Shown here piece by piece: positions 1 to 10,076 of a stretch of DNA of 64,000 nucleotides (the first letter of the stretch is position 1; every line of letters starts with the position of its first letter). The position numbers and the translations under genes are program-made. This DNA is from Mesostigma viride (Eukaryota; Streptophyta; Mesostigmatophyceae; Mesostigmatales; Mesostigmataceae), in contig RPFO01002311.1 in the NCBI GenBank assembly GCA_009746045.1, positions 1 to 64,000 on the forward strand, given 5' to 3'. The notes beneath the pieces were generated by a model. It was not told the origin of the DNA, ran no database searches, and worked only from the letters and a program-made list of their open reading frames with translations.

Positions 1-114
1 GTTAGAAGTCAGCCAGTGGTCACACATTGCAAAGGCACACCAGCTGAGTTCTTTTGACATGGTGTCAGAGGAGGGATGAAAATGCTCGACTACGCGATGC
101 ATTAGCAGCCTGAC

Positions 115-2011
115 TTACCGCATCAGCGTTGGGAGTGACCGCCAGTTCCTCGTCAGTTGGGCGTGGGACCTCGTATTTCGTGAAGCCCTCGGGCAGACGA
201 GTGCGTCGCGCTTCGGATCCCGCTGGAGGCTGACGGCACAGCCGGTCTGCGTCCAGCCCTTCATGATGGTCAGCCTGCCCTCAGGCCCGCAGAGGCGGAT
301 CCAGGCGATAGCCACGGCATTCTGGATGATGATCCGCGTCTCGGAGGCGTTGGGCGGGTCAAGCCCATCGCGGGCCCTCGCGTCCATTATGCGGGTGACC
401 TCCGCGTCAAACCAGCGCTTGAACACGGCATTGATGCAGCAGTCATTTGGCTGCCACAAGTGGGTCATGTTGCCCGGCCCATACCACGGCAACACCCCCA
501 TTTCCTGGAGGACTTTCCGAAAGGCGGGGGAGACCTGCATGCACCGATCCACCGCAGCACCAAAACACCCAGGCATTGGAAACGACACATAAAAAAAGAG
601 AATATTAGTCTCCGGCATCATCATCACCACATGCCTTGCAGCCAACATGCACATGCACTGAAACGAAACAAGCCAAAGAAAATTGGGGTAATAAGGAAGG
701 AAACACATGCCCACCTGAACAGCGAGGTTGTCCAAGAACAAGAGGACGTCACGCTTGCCGTGCTTGGCGTACAACTTCTTCAAAAAGGCTTCAAACAGTT
801 GCAACCACACCTCCGGGGCGTGGTCGCTGAACCAGGCGGAGGACTGAAAGGTGACAACCGCCTCAGGCATGTACTGGTTGGTCTCGTAAGCCATACGAGC
901 CACGTTCTTACCCGCGCCGGGGAAGATGATGAGGGGGGGGGCATGTCAGCCAGCCAGTTCTCGTCAAAGGGGGAGTGGGGGCGGTGGTCAGGCAAACGGT
1001 AACTGCCCGGTGCTTGTAATCCACCTTCTTGGTGCCCATGTTCACGTGGGTCGCCCCTTTCTCCGCGAAGCACTTGCCCTTCATGTTCCTCAAGGCAAGG
1101 CCCACCTGGTCCATGTTAAACCGAAACGTGCCGGTAGCGGGGCCGATGGGGAAACGCCCCCAATATGGGTCCCTGAGCGCCCTCAAGCCGCTGTTCAAAC
1201 CGGCGACGATGAGCCCGGAATGAAACTGCTGCAACGCGGGCAACGCCTCCTCCATGGTGACATTGCGGTGGTTGCTCGCCATCCGCGTGACAAGGCCCCG
1301 TCGGCACGCGAACTCGCGGGCCCACGTGTCGGAGTACGCAAAGCCCATCCCCGCCGTCGGTAATGTTTAGCCATAAAGATCTTGGCCTGTGCTTTGACGA
1401 CGCTGCAATACGATTGGGAAAAACAGGCACGCAAGCAATGAGAGGGCGACAATCAGCAAGCTTTTGCGCTCCTTCGAATGTTCACCAAATACACATGCCG
1501 CTGTTTAAAGACAGAAACCACCCATCAGTGTTTTCAGCAAAACGAAGAACAAGGAAAGCATGCAAACTTACGCAAGCACAGGGGCTCTCTTCTGGCTGAC
1601 GATCCAGTCCCTCAAATCCGCCTCCATTAATGGAAAGCGGCCTTCTCGTGCTTTGCCGGGCACCAACCCTCGGCCCGAGTGGTTTTTCAGGCTTGGGTCA
1701 TCAGCCATGGCACGGATCTTCGCCTTCGTCTCAGATTCCAGCCACCGGCAGACGGTCGAAGTGCTCACTCCATATTGCTTGGCGACGGCCGACGGCGTGG
1801 TAGTTCCCTGTTCGATACACGTGACTGCGACAACTTTCTGCTTCGCGCTCACGAGCGTGACCACCTTTGTCTTGGGTGGCTCCAGGATGGGCGCCGCCTT
1901 GTCGTCAGCGGTGGGCAAAACATTGTCACTATTGGCCGGAACGCGCGCGCACAGCTGCGGCTGTCTCCGCCGTGGTTTAGCCCCACTTTCTTTGCCTGTG
2001 AAGTTAGTCAT
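115..2011 (-). pseudogene. pogo/Tigger-type DDE transposase, decayed
   Basis: Cut-and-paste transposase of the Tc1/mariner superfamily, pogo-like branch. Exon 1 (2011-1572) starts at ATG and holds a helix-turn-helix DNA-binding region with the motif AVAKQYGVSTSTVCRWLE, as in CENP-B/pogo N-termini. An intron (1571-1403, GTAAGT to TTGCAG) joins in frame to exon 2 (1402-715), which carries the first acidic motif NMDQVG and later LIIFPGAGKN and FLDNLAVQ with the second Asp. A second intron (714-535) leads to exon 3 (534-115) with the third motif, QPNDCC, in the place of the usual LQPLD. The family order Asp-Asp-Asp is therefore retained. Exon 2 cannot be read in one frame: shifts are needed near 1348 (GGCGGGG), 975 (CCCACTCCCCC) and 938 (a run of nine C), so the copy is probably dead. 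No terminal inverted repeats were recognised. Superfamily assignment is fairly sure; intron boundaries are inferred. Confidence 0.75.
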
Positions 2012-2295
2012 GGGGCGTGGCTATGGCGCCAGCCCTCGTGGTGGGCACACGTGTACAGTATGGATGGTGCGCACACTTGGGTTGTGCGCAGGTCAGGTTG
2101 GTGGTGGATGTGCCACAGGACGACCGATGCTCTTTTTTATATGCAAATTTGGGCGCCAATTTCAATTTGCACCGACTTTGCCAGATATTTGCCGACCTAC
2201 ACGTGGCTGAGTTGACGTTTCGCGGGCATCGGACGCGCGGGTTAGTCAGTGTTGCGAATCTGACCATTCGCAAATCGGCGTCGGGCCTGGATCTG

Positions 2296-2570
2296 GCGCC
2301 TCGCAATTTGAAAATTGCGGTCTCATTAGGTACGCAATCTACCGACTTGCGTACATAAGTAGTACTGTAGGACGGCGCAAGGGCGCAAGTGCGCACTTGT
2401 CGCGCCTCGCAATTTGAAAATTGCGGTCTCATTAGGTACGCAATCTACCGACTTGCGTACATAAGTAGTACTGTAGGACGGCGCAAGGGCGCAAGTGCGC
2501 ACTTGTCGCGCCTCGCAATTTGAAAATTGCGGTCTCATTAGGTACGCAATCTACCGACTTGCGTACATAT
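2296..2570. repeat. 106-bp tandem satellite, about 2.6 copies
   Basis: Copies begin at 2296, 2402 and 2508, a spacing of exactly 106 bp, and are almost identical; the third is cut short near 2568. Each unit contains several short inverted repeats, including CGCAATTT-GA-AAATTGCG and GTACGCAA..TTGCGTAC, plus a GGCGCAAG..GCGCC pair. A diverged piece of the unit (GTACTGTAGGACGGCGCAAG) recurs at about 2852. There is no coding content. It lies just beyond the 5' end of the transposase pseudogene, but I see no proof that it belongs to that element. Confidence 0.85.
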
Positions 2571-2904
2571 ACGAAGGCAAAATGAAAAAATGCGAGACAG
2601 TGAATTCTGATTAGATCCAGCAGCCAGCAGACAATAGACGTCGTTCCCTCCACGTGGCGCTCAATGGGCATACAGGATCCATCATACAGGCCTTTTACCG
2701 TACACGCACAACTCGGCATTATCCGGCGGAGCCTGGGCGGAGCCCATTTTTACTCTAGTAGCTTGCTAGTACACAACACATCACAATCTATCACAATGCC
2801 GTTAGCCACAGTGGCTCGACACGAACACGTCCGCTCGATAAATCACTCTCGGAGTACTGTAGGACGGCGCAAGGGGGCCAGTGCGCAACTTGTCGCGCCT
2901 CTTC
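2571..2904. other. Spacer between repeat arrays, no gene seen
   Basis: No open frame with coding character. It contains a diverged stretch of the 106-bp unit near 2852-2890 and otherwise unremarkable sequence. Confidence 0.5.
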
Positions 2905-3340
2905 ACCGTGTACACCCGGCATGTATACCCGGAGTGTACACCCGGAGTGTACACCCGTGTGCACCCGGCAGTGCAGACCGAAGTGGAGCGTGACCCACAA
3001 CGACGTTGTGGGTCACGCTACACTTCGGCCCACCGCCACCAAGTGTCGGCGCTTGCATACTGTACATATGTTATGTAGTGGCGTGATCCACAACGTCGTT
3101 GTGGGTCACGCCACAACATACAGTGCATACAGGGCCTTAGCGTGTGGCAGTAGACCGAAGTGCACCCGGCGTGTACACCCGTGTACACCCGGAGTGTACA
3201 CCCGTGTGCACCCACTTCGTTGTGGGTCACGCCACTACATACAGTGCATACAGTGCCTTAGCGTGTGGCAGTAGACCGAAGTGCACCCGGCGTGTACACC
3301 TGTGTACACCCGGAGTGTACACCCGTGTGCACCCACTTAC
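2905..3340. repeat. TGTACACCCG arrays and GTGACCCAC palindromes
   Basis: Three blocks rich in the motif GTGTACACCCG (about 2907-2970, 3160-3215, 3280-3335), the last two inside a direct repeat of about 120 bp (3115-3212 and 3235-3333). Between them lies a perfect hairpin, 2987-3019, with 15-bp arms beginning AGCGTGACCCACAAC and a 3-nt loop; a diverged copy is near 3085. The same block plus a one-mismatch hairpin reappears at 7056-7152, on the far side of the gene at 3423-6705. They could be subterminal repeats of a large element, but no clear termini were found. Confidence 0.8.
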
Positions 3341-3422
3341 AGGCGGACTTGAGGATGAATTACCATCCTTGAAAAAATGATGTTTTGACGTAGGTGGTCG
3401 GAAAGTTGCACGAACGGCAGCG

Positions 3423-6400
3423 ATGGCAGACGGCTTGGCTACGTCGGCGGAGAGAGTGAAGGACACACTGGCCACCATGCGCTCGATATTGCGTGAGCCG
3501 GTAAGTACAGTAGACGGTTACGCAGTTGGCGGGTATAATTTCATGTTACGCGGCTGGGCATATTACGGAGACAAGGTCGTTGTCCCTGGCGTTATGCAGG
3601 CAGGTGATGCGTGGCCGGGCGCCATGCCCTTTTTGTTTTTTTTGGGCCAACATGCACCTGATGCTTTTCGTCGGTTGTTGACAACCCAATCTGGTGGCTG
3701 GCATCCATGCTTTGGACGTACGCGGGCCGGGATGCACGTGCACGGAGCGCAGGTGAACAATTGCAAGACACCGAATGACTTCGTCAGTCTGTCCAGAGAT
3801 TTTAAGGGCTCTCCCGTTGAGAGGCTCGTCGTTACCTTACACACGAAACAGGAGTTACACAGGCGCAAGGATGACCTGAAGAAGCTGGCTGGCGATACGT
3901 GGGACGTCAACGCATGCACGGCCGCCGTAAGGTTTTCCCTGTAATGTAGCTACAATGTTGTTGCTTTCTGTTGGATGCATTGCAGGTAGAATGCTAGGCC
4001 TTGAACCAACCGGCCGAGGCACATGGGTGACGTCTCTGAATTTGTGGCATGGGGTGTTCCTGGTTTCATGCTGCTTCAATGTACATGGATGCCGTTTGTA
4101 CGCAGCATCGACGACTGAATGAGCACCAGAATAAGCGCGCTGCAAAGGTGTGGCCTGTCAAGAGTGAGCGCGATGCAAAGCTGCGGAAGCTTGTAGCCTC
4201 AACATCGTCTGCTGATGAGCAGAAAGAGGCTGAAGGTGCAGCGCCGGTTGCGTCTGGGGGTAATACACGGCAACCAGCGACGCAGGGTCAGCTCGCAGTC
4301 CTTCCCCCGCCCCTAACCTCCGCCTCCCCCCAATGCCGTCCTTGGCTCTCTCAGGGGGCTTATCAAGCCTCCCACATGCGGACAGTGCTGCCCGTGCTGG
4401 CTACGAGGTAGCAAATGAGGCGCAACATCTGCTTCGAGCTGCGCTAGAGGCTTTGCAAGGCGTGACAGCAAGTGCGGCGCCAATCCTTAAAGACCCCGTT
4501 GCAGCGGGTAATCTGGCGCAGGCAGTCGTGACCAACCAGATACTCGCGCAGGTAGGGCTCCTGTTATTTTGCACTGAGTTTACCTGTTTATCGGGTTGTT
4601 TGTTGTGTTCAAGCAGTAACGTCTTATCTGAGCATCTCCATTGTTAGGATGTCCACGGCCTTGGCACACCGGGCTTATTTACAGCAATAATCTGCCTGGT
4701 GATGTGTGTGATCGGCACTGTGTGTTGCAGCTCATGCGCGTGGCATCAGCAGCCAATCGGGGCAGCGGGGACGAGGCCGCCACGCCGGTGGTGGGCGGGG
4801 CAGCGGGGGTGAGGCCGCCACGCCGGTGGTGGGCGGGGGCAGCCGGGATGAGGCCGCCACGGCGGTGGTGGGCGGGGGCAGCGGGGGTGAGGCCGCCACG
4901 CCGGTGGTGGGCGGGGGCAGCCGGGATGAGGCCGCCACGGCGGTGGTGGGCGGGGGCAGCGGGGTGAGGCCGCCACGGCGGTGGTGGGCGGGGGCAGCCG
5001 GGATGAGGCCGCCACGCCGGTGGTGGGCGGGGGCAGCGGGGGTGAGGCCGCCACGCCGGTGGTGGGCGGGGGCAGCCGGGATGAGGCCGCCACGGCGGTG
5101 GTGGGCGGGGGCAGCGGGGGTGAGGCCGCCACGGCGGTGGTGGGCGGGGGCAGCCGGGATGAGGCCACCACGGCGGTGGTGGGCGGGGGCAGCCGGGATG
5201 AGGCCACCACGGCGTTGGTGGGCGGGGGCAGCGGGGGTGAGGCCGCCACGGCGCCGGTGGGCGGGGGCAGCGGGGACGAGGCCGCCACGGCGGTGGTGGG
5301 CGGGGGCAGCGGGGGTGAGGCCACCACGGCGGTGGTGGGCGGGGGCAGCGGGGACGAGGCCGCCACGCCGCCGGTGGGCGGGGGCAGCGGGGACGAGGCC
5401 GCCACGGCGGTGGTGGGCGGGGGCAGCGGGGGTGAGGCCGCGGGCAGCGGGGGTGGGGTCGCGGCCAGCAATGATGGGTGGACAGTTTCTGAAGATGCGG
5501 AGGAGGTGGACAGTGCTGAGAAGCGCCCAACCGAGGAGCAGGCACGTACGGGGCCTCACGAATTTTTAGACGTGGATGAGTGGGCGGATGCGGTTGAGGC
5601 TGCGGCTGCGGCTGCGGGGGGGAAGCGAAAGCGAGACCCAAGGCCAGCCGCGCCACTGAAGGTGGTGGGTGATGATGCCCCGTGCACGTCTTGCCAGCAG
5701 GGTGCCAGGTTTATGGCGGAGGAAGACTTGGTCGTAACAGGCGAGCATCAACGCGTTATGGAAAACGAAAAAAACTGTTGCTTCTTAGATGCAGCAGTTG
5801 ACGTGATTTTTTTTACCATCTTGTTTGTCTTGCAAACACTTGGCGCCCCAGGACTGTCATTCCTCGTGACACGTCCGCCTGGTGTGCCACATACCCCGGA
5901 GATTTGCCGTATCGGCTGGATTCTCATGAAATTGATGTTCTACCGGAGTGCTGGTAGGCTGGACATGATGACTAAATGGCGGAACATGCTGTTTGATCAG
6001 CTTTCCAAAGTCGCCCGGGCTCGTGAGCTGCCGATTCAAGTGGGAGGAATGGGGTCCGTCCATGAAGCATTGTCGCTACTTCTTGTACATTTGAAGGGGT
6101 GCCAGCCTACCTTTACACCCTACAAGTGTGTCGCACGCGCTTCGGAAAAAGAAGATTGTGAACCCCCGCATCCAATCGACCTACGTGTGGCGCACAGTTC
6201 CGTACTGGCACGCCTCATGGACAACGCCGGTTTGTTGGCCAACATGCGGGCTGTCTGCCTGGAAGGCTATATAAGCATCCACCAAGTCGCACGGTGTAAA
6301 AGCTTGGGACCGGAACCGTGCCTGAGGCAGCGTGTCTTTAAAGGCAACCCCGCATACCTGGTGTTTACCATGCTCCATGGGGAGAAGGCTATCCCCTTGG

Positions 6401-6705
6401 ACAAGTACAGTGGGCCTCCTTTGCCCGTCGCTTTCAATGTGGAAATTAATGTGGATGAAGACGGTGCCATGTCTAAACGCACAGTGGACCTGCGCCTTGC
6501 AATTCTCATGCGAGCGTATTATAAGCACTGGACCACATTGGTGCCTGCAAGCACTGACCCCACCAGGTGGTGCGAACAGTGGGTGGAGTATGATGACCTT
6601 TTGGAAACCGTCCAGCCACGTGGTCGTCTGAGTGATGTCGTCCAGCAGTTGACCGGCTGCATGTATGGAGCGGTGTACCGTGTGATTACGCCATGCCAGA
6701 ACTAA
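3423..6705 (+). CDS. Element-like gene with 13-residue repeats and a ubiquitin-protease-like domain
   Basis: Not a recognised gene. A first exon starts at ATG 3423 and runs to a GTAAGG donor at 3926 (168 residues, no known domain). A charged, Ala-rich middle part lies at about 4049-4551 and ends at a GTAGGG donor; it needs a frame change near 4320 in a run of C. After an acceptor near 4730 comes a 13-residue repeat (GDEAATAVVGGGS type, 18 copies), then a folded-looking domain to the stop at 6705. That domain resembles ubiquitin-specific proteases: a Cys box (NCCFLDAAVDVIF, codons at 5773-5811), a His box (YKHWTTLV, His codon 6526) and an Asp motif (WVEYDDL, codons 6592-6597), in the family's order. 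Deubiquitinase activity is inference. Two single-G losses (near 4796 and 4960) break the repeat frame, and the exon 1 to exon 2 join is unresolved. The flanking repeats suggest a mobile element. Confidence 0.5.
4755..5461 (+). repeat. 39-bp coding minisatellite, about 18 copies
   Basis: Tandem 39-bp units of the type GAGGCCGCCACGGCGGTGG followed by TGGGCGGGGGCAGC. Read in the frame of the downstream domain each unit gives 13 residues such as GDEAATAVVGGGS or SRDEAATPVVGGG. The array alternates GGG-GGT, CGG-GAT and GGG-GAC variants, a higher-order pattern typical of unequal exchange. Single-base losses in G runs near 4796 and 4960 break the frame in the first third. Confidence 0.9.
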
Positions 6706-7055
6706 CCGAGTGCAGTGTCAATCATGCTCCACGGCTCCCCACCGGGACTCCGCGTAGTTAATTAAGTAATGCCAATAAATGTGAATGGTGAGGACAACTT
6801 AATATCAACTTGTCATCGAGTACTGACCGCGTACATGTGTCTCCCATGCACATGCTGACAGGTTTACTGGGGATTAGCGTGCACTTTAGGTTAGTCAGTC
6901 AGTCAGTTTATTCCCACGCCGGTTATCCGACAGAGTTATATTAAGGGGGTTAGTCAGTGTTGCGAATCTCGCCTCCTAAGTCCTACGATAATCTTAGTTA
7001 ATACTCGTACATTATTACAACTAGGTACTGGTGAACTTATGAACTTTCTACATAA

Positions 7056-7152
7056 TACACCCGGCGTGTACACCCGTGTACACCCGGAGTGTACACCCGT
7101 GTGTACCCGGGAGTGCACTGCGAAGTGGAGCGTGACCCACAACGACGTTGTG
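7056..7152. repeat. TGTACACCCG block with hairpin, right of the protease-like gene
   Basis: Repeats of GTGTACACCCG at 7056-7115 followed by the hairpin arm AGCGTGACCCACAAC and its near-perfect complement (one mismatch, GGATCAC instead of GGGTCAC). This is the same module, in the same orientation, as at 2907-3019. Confidence 0.75.
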
Positions 7153-7639
7153 GATCACGCCACCACATACATATGTACAGTACATACTTGTACTAGCGCC
7201 GACACTTGGTTAAACATACATGAACATTAATACTTGTGACATGATTAGAATTAATATAATGGTAACCCCTTCCTTGCTGGGTAAATAATAATAGTTAGTA
7301 ACTTGGGCTGGACAAGCATGGTTAAGGTAATGGCAACATGACTTGCCTAAAGCATTGTTGTTCACTTTGTCTTGACCACCATGGTAAGGGTACATGGTAA
7401 CATCACTTGGCGTGTATCAAATGGTGACTTGGGCTTGACAACCATAGCTAGTGTAGATGGTACCATCACTTGGCTTGATTTATTAAGTTAGACAACTAAC
7501 TTGATAAACATTGGAGGCCTGAGGTTGAGTTCCATGGTTATGGTAGGGGTAATACCAGCATCACTACCCTAACTCATTAATTGAGTGATGTTTAATTGAG
7601 TATGTTAGTGGGAGCATGTACAATGTGATTTTAATTTTA

Positions 7640-7700
7640 AATTTAATTAAATTATAACATGCCTCCGCTGGGGGGCCATGTAGCACATATTCCAGTGGGG
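7640..7700 (-). mobile_element. Retroposon 3' tail fragment, family A, diverged
   Basis: ATTAAATTATAACATGCCTCCG followed by CATGTAGCACAT matches, with substitutions, the tail hairpins at 17340, 51035 and, on the opposite strand, 61358 and 61590. Only the terminal part is recognisable. Confidence 0.4.
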
Positions 7701-8144
7701 GGTGGGGGTGGGTGGAAGCTGAACCGCGGGGCCCAAAGGGGGCCATCTATTCTAATCTACTCTAAACCTTTCTAGCCTTGCGCTTGCCCCGCCCTGTGGT
7801 GGGGGGTTTGCCCACAGGGGCAGGCTCATGTGCCAAGACAATGTCTTGCCACAATGTGATATGACTTCCACTATGAGTATAAAAGTCCTCATGGCATCGG
7901 GAAGGAGGGTTAAGGCGAGACATGGGGCCCCCAGCAATATGACCGCCCGTGCATGCAATGCAGCCTACAAACTAATGTTTCACTTAATACAAACTAATGC
8001 ACAGTCAATCATGCTCCACGGCTCCCCACCGGGACTCCGCGTAGTTAATTAAGTAATGCCAATAAATGTGAATGGTGAGGACAACTTAATATCAACTTGT
8101 CATCGAGTATGTTTCACTTAATACAAACTAATGCACAGTCAACC

Positions 8145-8705
8145 TAAACTATACTAGTACGATGAAAGGCTAGACACCCCGGGCCCCACGACGGAGGGCA
8201 CGGCTAGCCCGCCGGCTAGCACGGCTAGATGTAGCATGTTCCTTCCAATATGAACCTAAATCTCCTGCATCAAGTATATAGCAGTCATTCACTTTATATA
8301 CATGCATGCTGTAGCGAGCAAATAAGTGGACAACTGAAAGGGGTCAACCAAGGCAATTGCAAAGCCGTAGTATGTCTGCAAGCAAGCCTGCCTTTAGATA
8401 AGGAGAGTTGGGTCTTATGATAGGTCCTATCATAAGACCCAACTCTCCTTATCTAAAGGCAGGCTTGCTTGCAGACATACTACGGCTTTGCAATTAAATT
8501 GGTTGACCCCTTTCAGTTGTCCACTTATTTGCTCGCTACAGCATGCATGTATATAAAGTGAATGACTGCTATATACTTGATGCAGGAGATTTAGGTTCAT
8601 ATTGGAAGGAACATGCTACATCTAGCCGTGCTAGCCGGCGGGCTAGCCGTGCCCTCCGTCGTGGGGCCCGGGGTGTCTAGCCTTTCATCGTACTAGTATA
8701 GTTTA
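8145..8705. repeat. 561-bp nearly perfect palindrome
   Basis: The sequence from 8145 to 8424 is the reverse complement of 8426-8705 around a single central T at 8425 (ATAGG-T-CCTAT). I find only a small cluster of mismatches, near 8352-8356 (AAGGCAATTGC on the left against AATTTAATTGC on the right when folded). There is no loop and no open frame. A transcript would fold into a hairpin of about 280 bp. It could be a foldback element, a source of small RNA, or a recent inverted duplication. The mismatches argue against a pure sequencing foldback artefact. Confidence 0.92.
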
Positions 8706-8912
8706 CTGCTACCAGGCTTCCTAACACTCTAGCAACGATGGAAGTTTATGTTCATCATGGCACTACATCCATGTAAGTACCGTACTGTAGGTTGTCTCCA
8801 CATATCGCTGATCAATTCTACTTGTGTTGGAAAGGTTTTTCCATCACATTGGTGCCCACACTTTGGTGGGTCACAGAAGGGTTAGCATGACATGCGTCCA
8901 GCCAAGGTTGTT
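8706..8912. other. Short spacer 3' of the MYND gene
   Basis: No gene or repeat seen; likely holds the 3' untranslated region of the MYND gene on the minus strand. Confidence 0.4.
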
Positions 8913-9923
8913 TCACTTAGCACATTCTCCATCGCCACATCCCTTTGCGGCAAAATCGTCCACCGGCACAGCCCCTGGCGCCACAGCCACTGGCGGCTCA
9001 GCCATTTGCGCCACAGCCACTTCCGGCACAGCCACTGGCGCCACAGCCACTTGTGGCACGGCCACTTGCACCACAGCCACTTGAGATGATGCCACTGGCG
9101 CCACATCCTCGAGAGCCGCATCCACTCCCGGCACAGCCACTGGCGCCACAGCCACTTGCGCCACATCCACTTGCGGCAAAGCCTCCTGTGGCACAGCCAC
9201 TTGCGGCACAGACGCTTGCTGCACAGGGTTCTCTTCCTCGTAGTTGGCCCTTCGCCAGACGTCCACGCTACGGCGGGCATTGGCAATCAACTCGCACTTG
9301 CCTTCGTGATTAAGCAAAAAGTGCCGTGCTTGACATTCCGAGGAGCAATAAGTTGCGTCCATGCAATCCCGGCATACCTTCAGATCGACGCCAGCGCCAC
9401 CATTGAAACACTTGACGCAACGACCACCCTCGGACGGCTTCTCGTCATAATAGAACAAAACCCCGTCGCAGTCACCCGGAGTTCCCTGCGCGGTGACGGG
9501 GAAAGACGCCGCGACTAAGACGCCGTCGTTGTCGCGCTCCGTAAATCGCACAAACACGTCGTAGCGAGACGAAGACTGGCGAGGAATGCCTGCGAGATAA
9601 GCGGCAACGCTCGTGCCTGCAAATTCTGCCAACAGGGCGTTTGCGGAGACGAAGCGCAGGGGGACGGCAGTAAATGCCTCCGACAGGTACTCAACAGGAA
9701 AACGCGCCTCCAAAAGCAGCACCGTCTCCTCCGAAAGATTCTTCAACTTCTTCTCGGTGTTCATCTGGATCGTTACATTGGGCACGGCCGAAATGCAGCC
9801 GCGAAATGTTTGTAGATATTCGTAAAAATCATAAATGACGACGTCTCTCGCCGCCGCCATTTCACGACGCTCCGGCAGCACAGCCGGGAATATCTCAATG
9901 GCGATTCCTTCCATCTGCTTCAT
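8913..9923 (-). CDS. MYND-type zinc-finger protein with Val/Ala/Pro repeat tail
   Basis: The frame is open from about 10025, but its first ATG is at 9923, giving about 336 residues to the stop at 8913. The N-terminal 165 residues have no motif I recognise. Residues about 169-210 form a MYND zinc finger: CVKC, then CRDC, YCSSEC, H at the HFLLNH segment and a final C, which is the family's C2-C2-C2-HC pattern. MYND fingers bind zinc and usually mediate protein-protein contacts; whether this one binds a partner is unknown. The last 100 residues are a degenerate repeat of VAVAPVAVPQ type encoded by a decayed 18- to 30-bp minisatellite (8960-9220). No intron is needed. A perfect hairpin lies upstream at 10050-10076. 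An upstream spliced exon cannot be excluded. Confidence 0.7.
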   Translation of the reverse strand: MKQMEGIAIEIFPAVLPERREMAAARDVVIYDFYEYLQTFRGCISAVPNVTIQMNTEKKLKNLSEETVLLLEARFPVEYLSEAFTAVPLRFVSANALLAEFAGTSVAAYLAGIPRQSSSRYDVFVRFTERDNDGVLVAASFPVTAQGTPGDCDGVLFYYDEKPSEGGRCVKCFNGGAGVDLKVCRDCMDATYCSSECQARHFLLNHEGKCELIANARRSVDVWRRANYEEENPVQQASVPQVAVPQEALPQVDVAQVAVAPVAVPGVDAALEDVAPVASSQVAVVQVAVPQVAVAPVAVPEVAVAQMAEPPVAVAPGAVPVDDFAAKGCGDGECAK

Positions 9924-10049
9924 AATACCACGAAACCAGCTTTTAGAGCAAAAGTTATGGATGGATTGTGAACTTCGAAGTGAGACGATGCCTGTGAATA
10001 TACATGCGCACGCAGACCTCGCCACCTTGGAAATAAAACAGTCAAGACG

Positions 10050-10076
10050 CCAACCGATACAGGATGTATCGGTTGG
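10050..10076. promoter_or_regulatory. Perfect 12-bp hairpin upstream of the MYND gene
   Basis: CCAACCGATACA, loop GGA, then TGTATCGGTTGG. It sits about 130 bp upstream of the first ATG of the minus-strand MYND gene, in the expected promoter or 5' leader. A role as a binding site or RNA structure is a guess. Confidence 0.45.

Larger units (their letters stand above)
6706..8144. other. AT-rich spacer with dispersed direct repeats
   Basis: No supported gene. A 106-bp stretch (6717-6822, beginning GTCAATCATGCTCCACGG) recurs unchanged at 8004-8109. A 33-bp stretch beginning TGTTTCACTTAATAC occurs at 7976-8008 and again at 8110-8142, so the second half is a local tandem duplication. A TGTACACCCG block and hairpin lie at 7056-7152. 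Around 7640-7700 is a retroposon-tail-like sequence. Confidence 0.7.

Noticed and set aside
4679-5656. Minus-strand frames of PPPPWRPHPRC and HHRRGGL type, up to 325 codons
   Set aside because: Antisense readings of the 39-bp minisatellite. The plus-strand frame continues into a folded-looking domain and is the better candidate.
9924-10025. N-terminal extension of the MYND protein to 10025
   Set aside because: The extension has no ATG at its start (GTG); the first ATG in the frame is at 9923.
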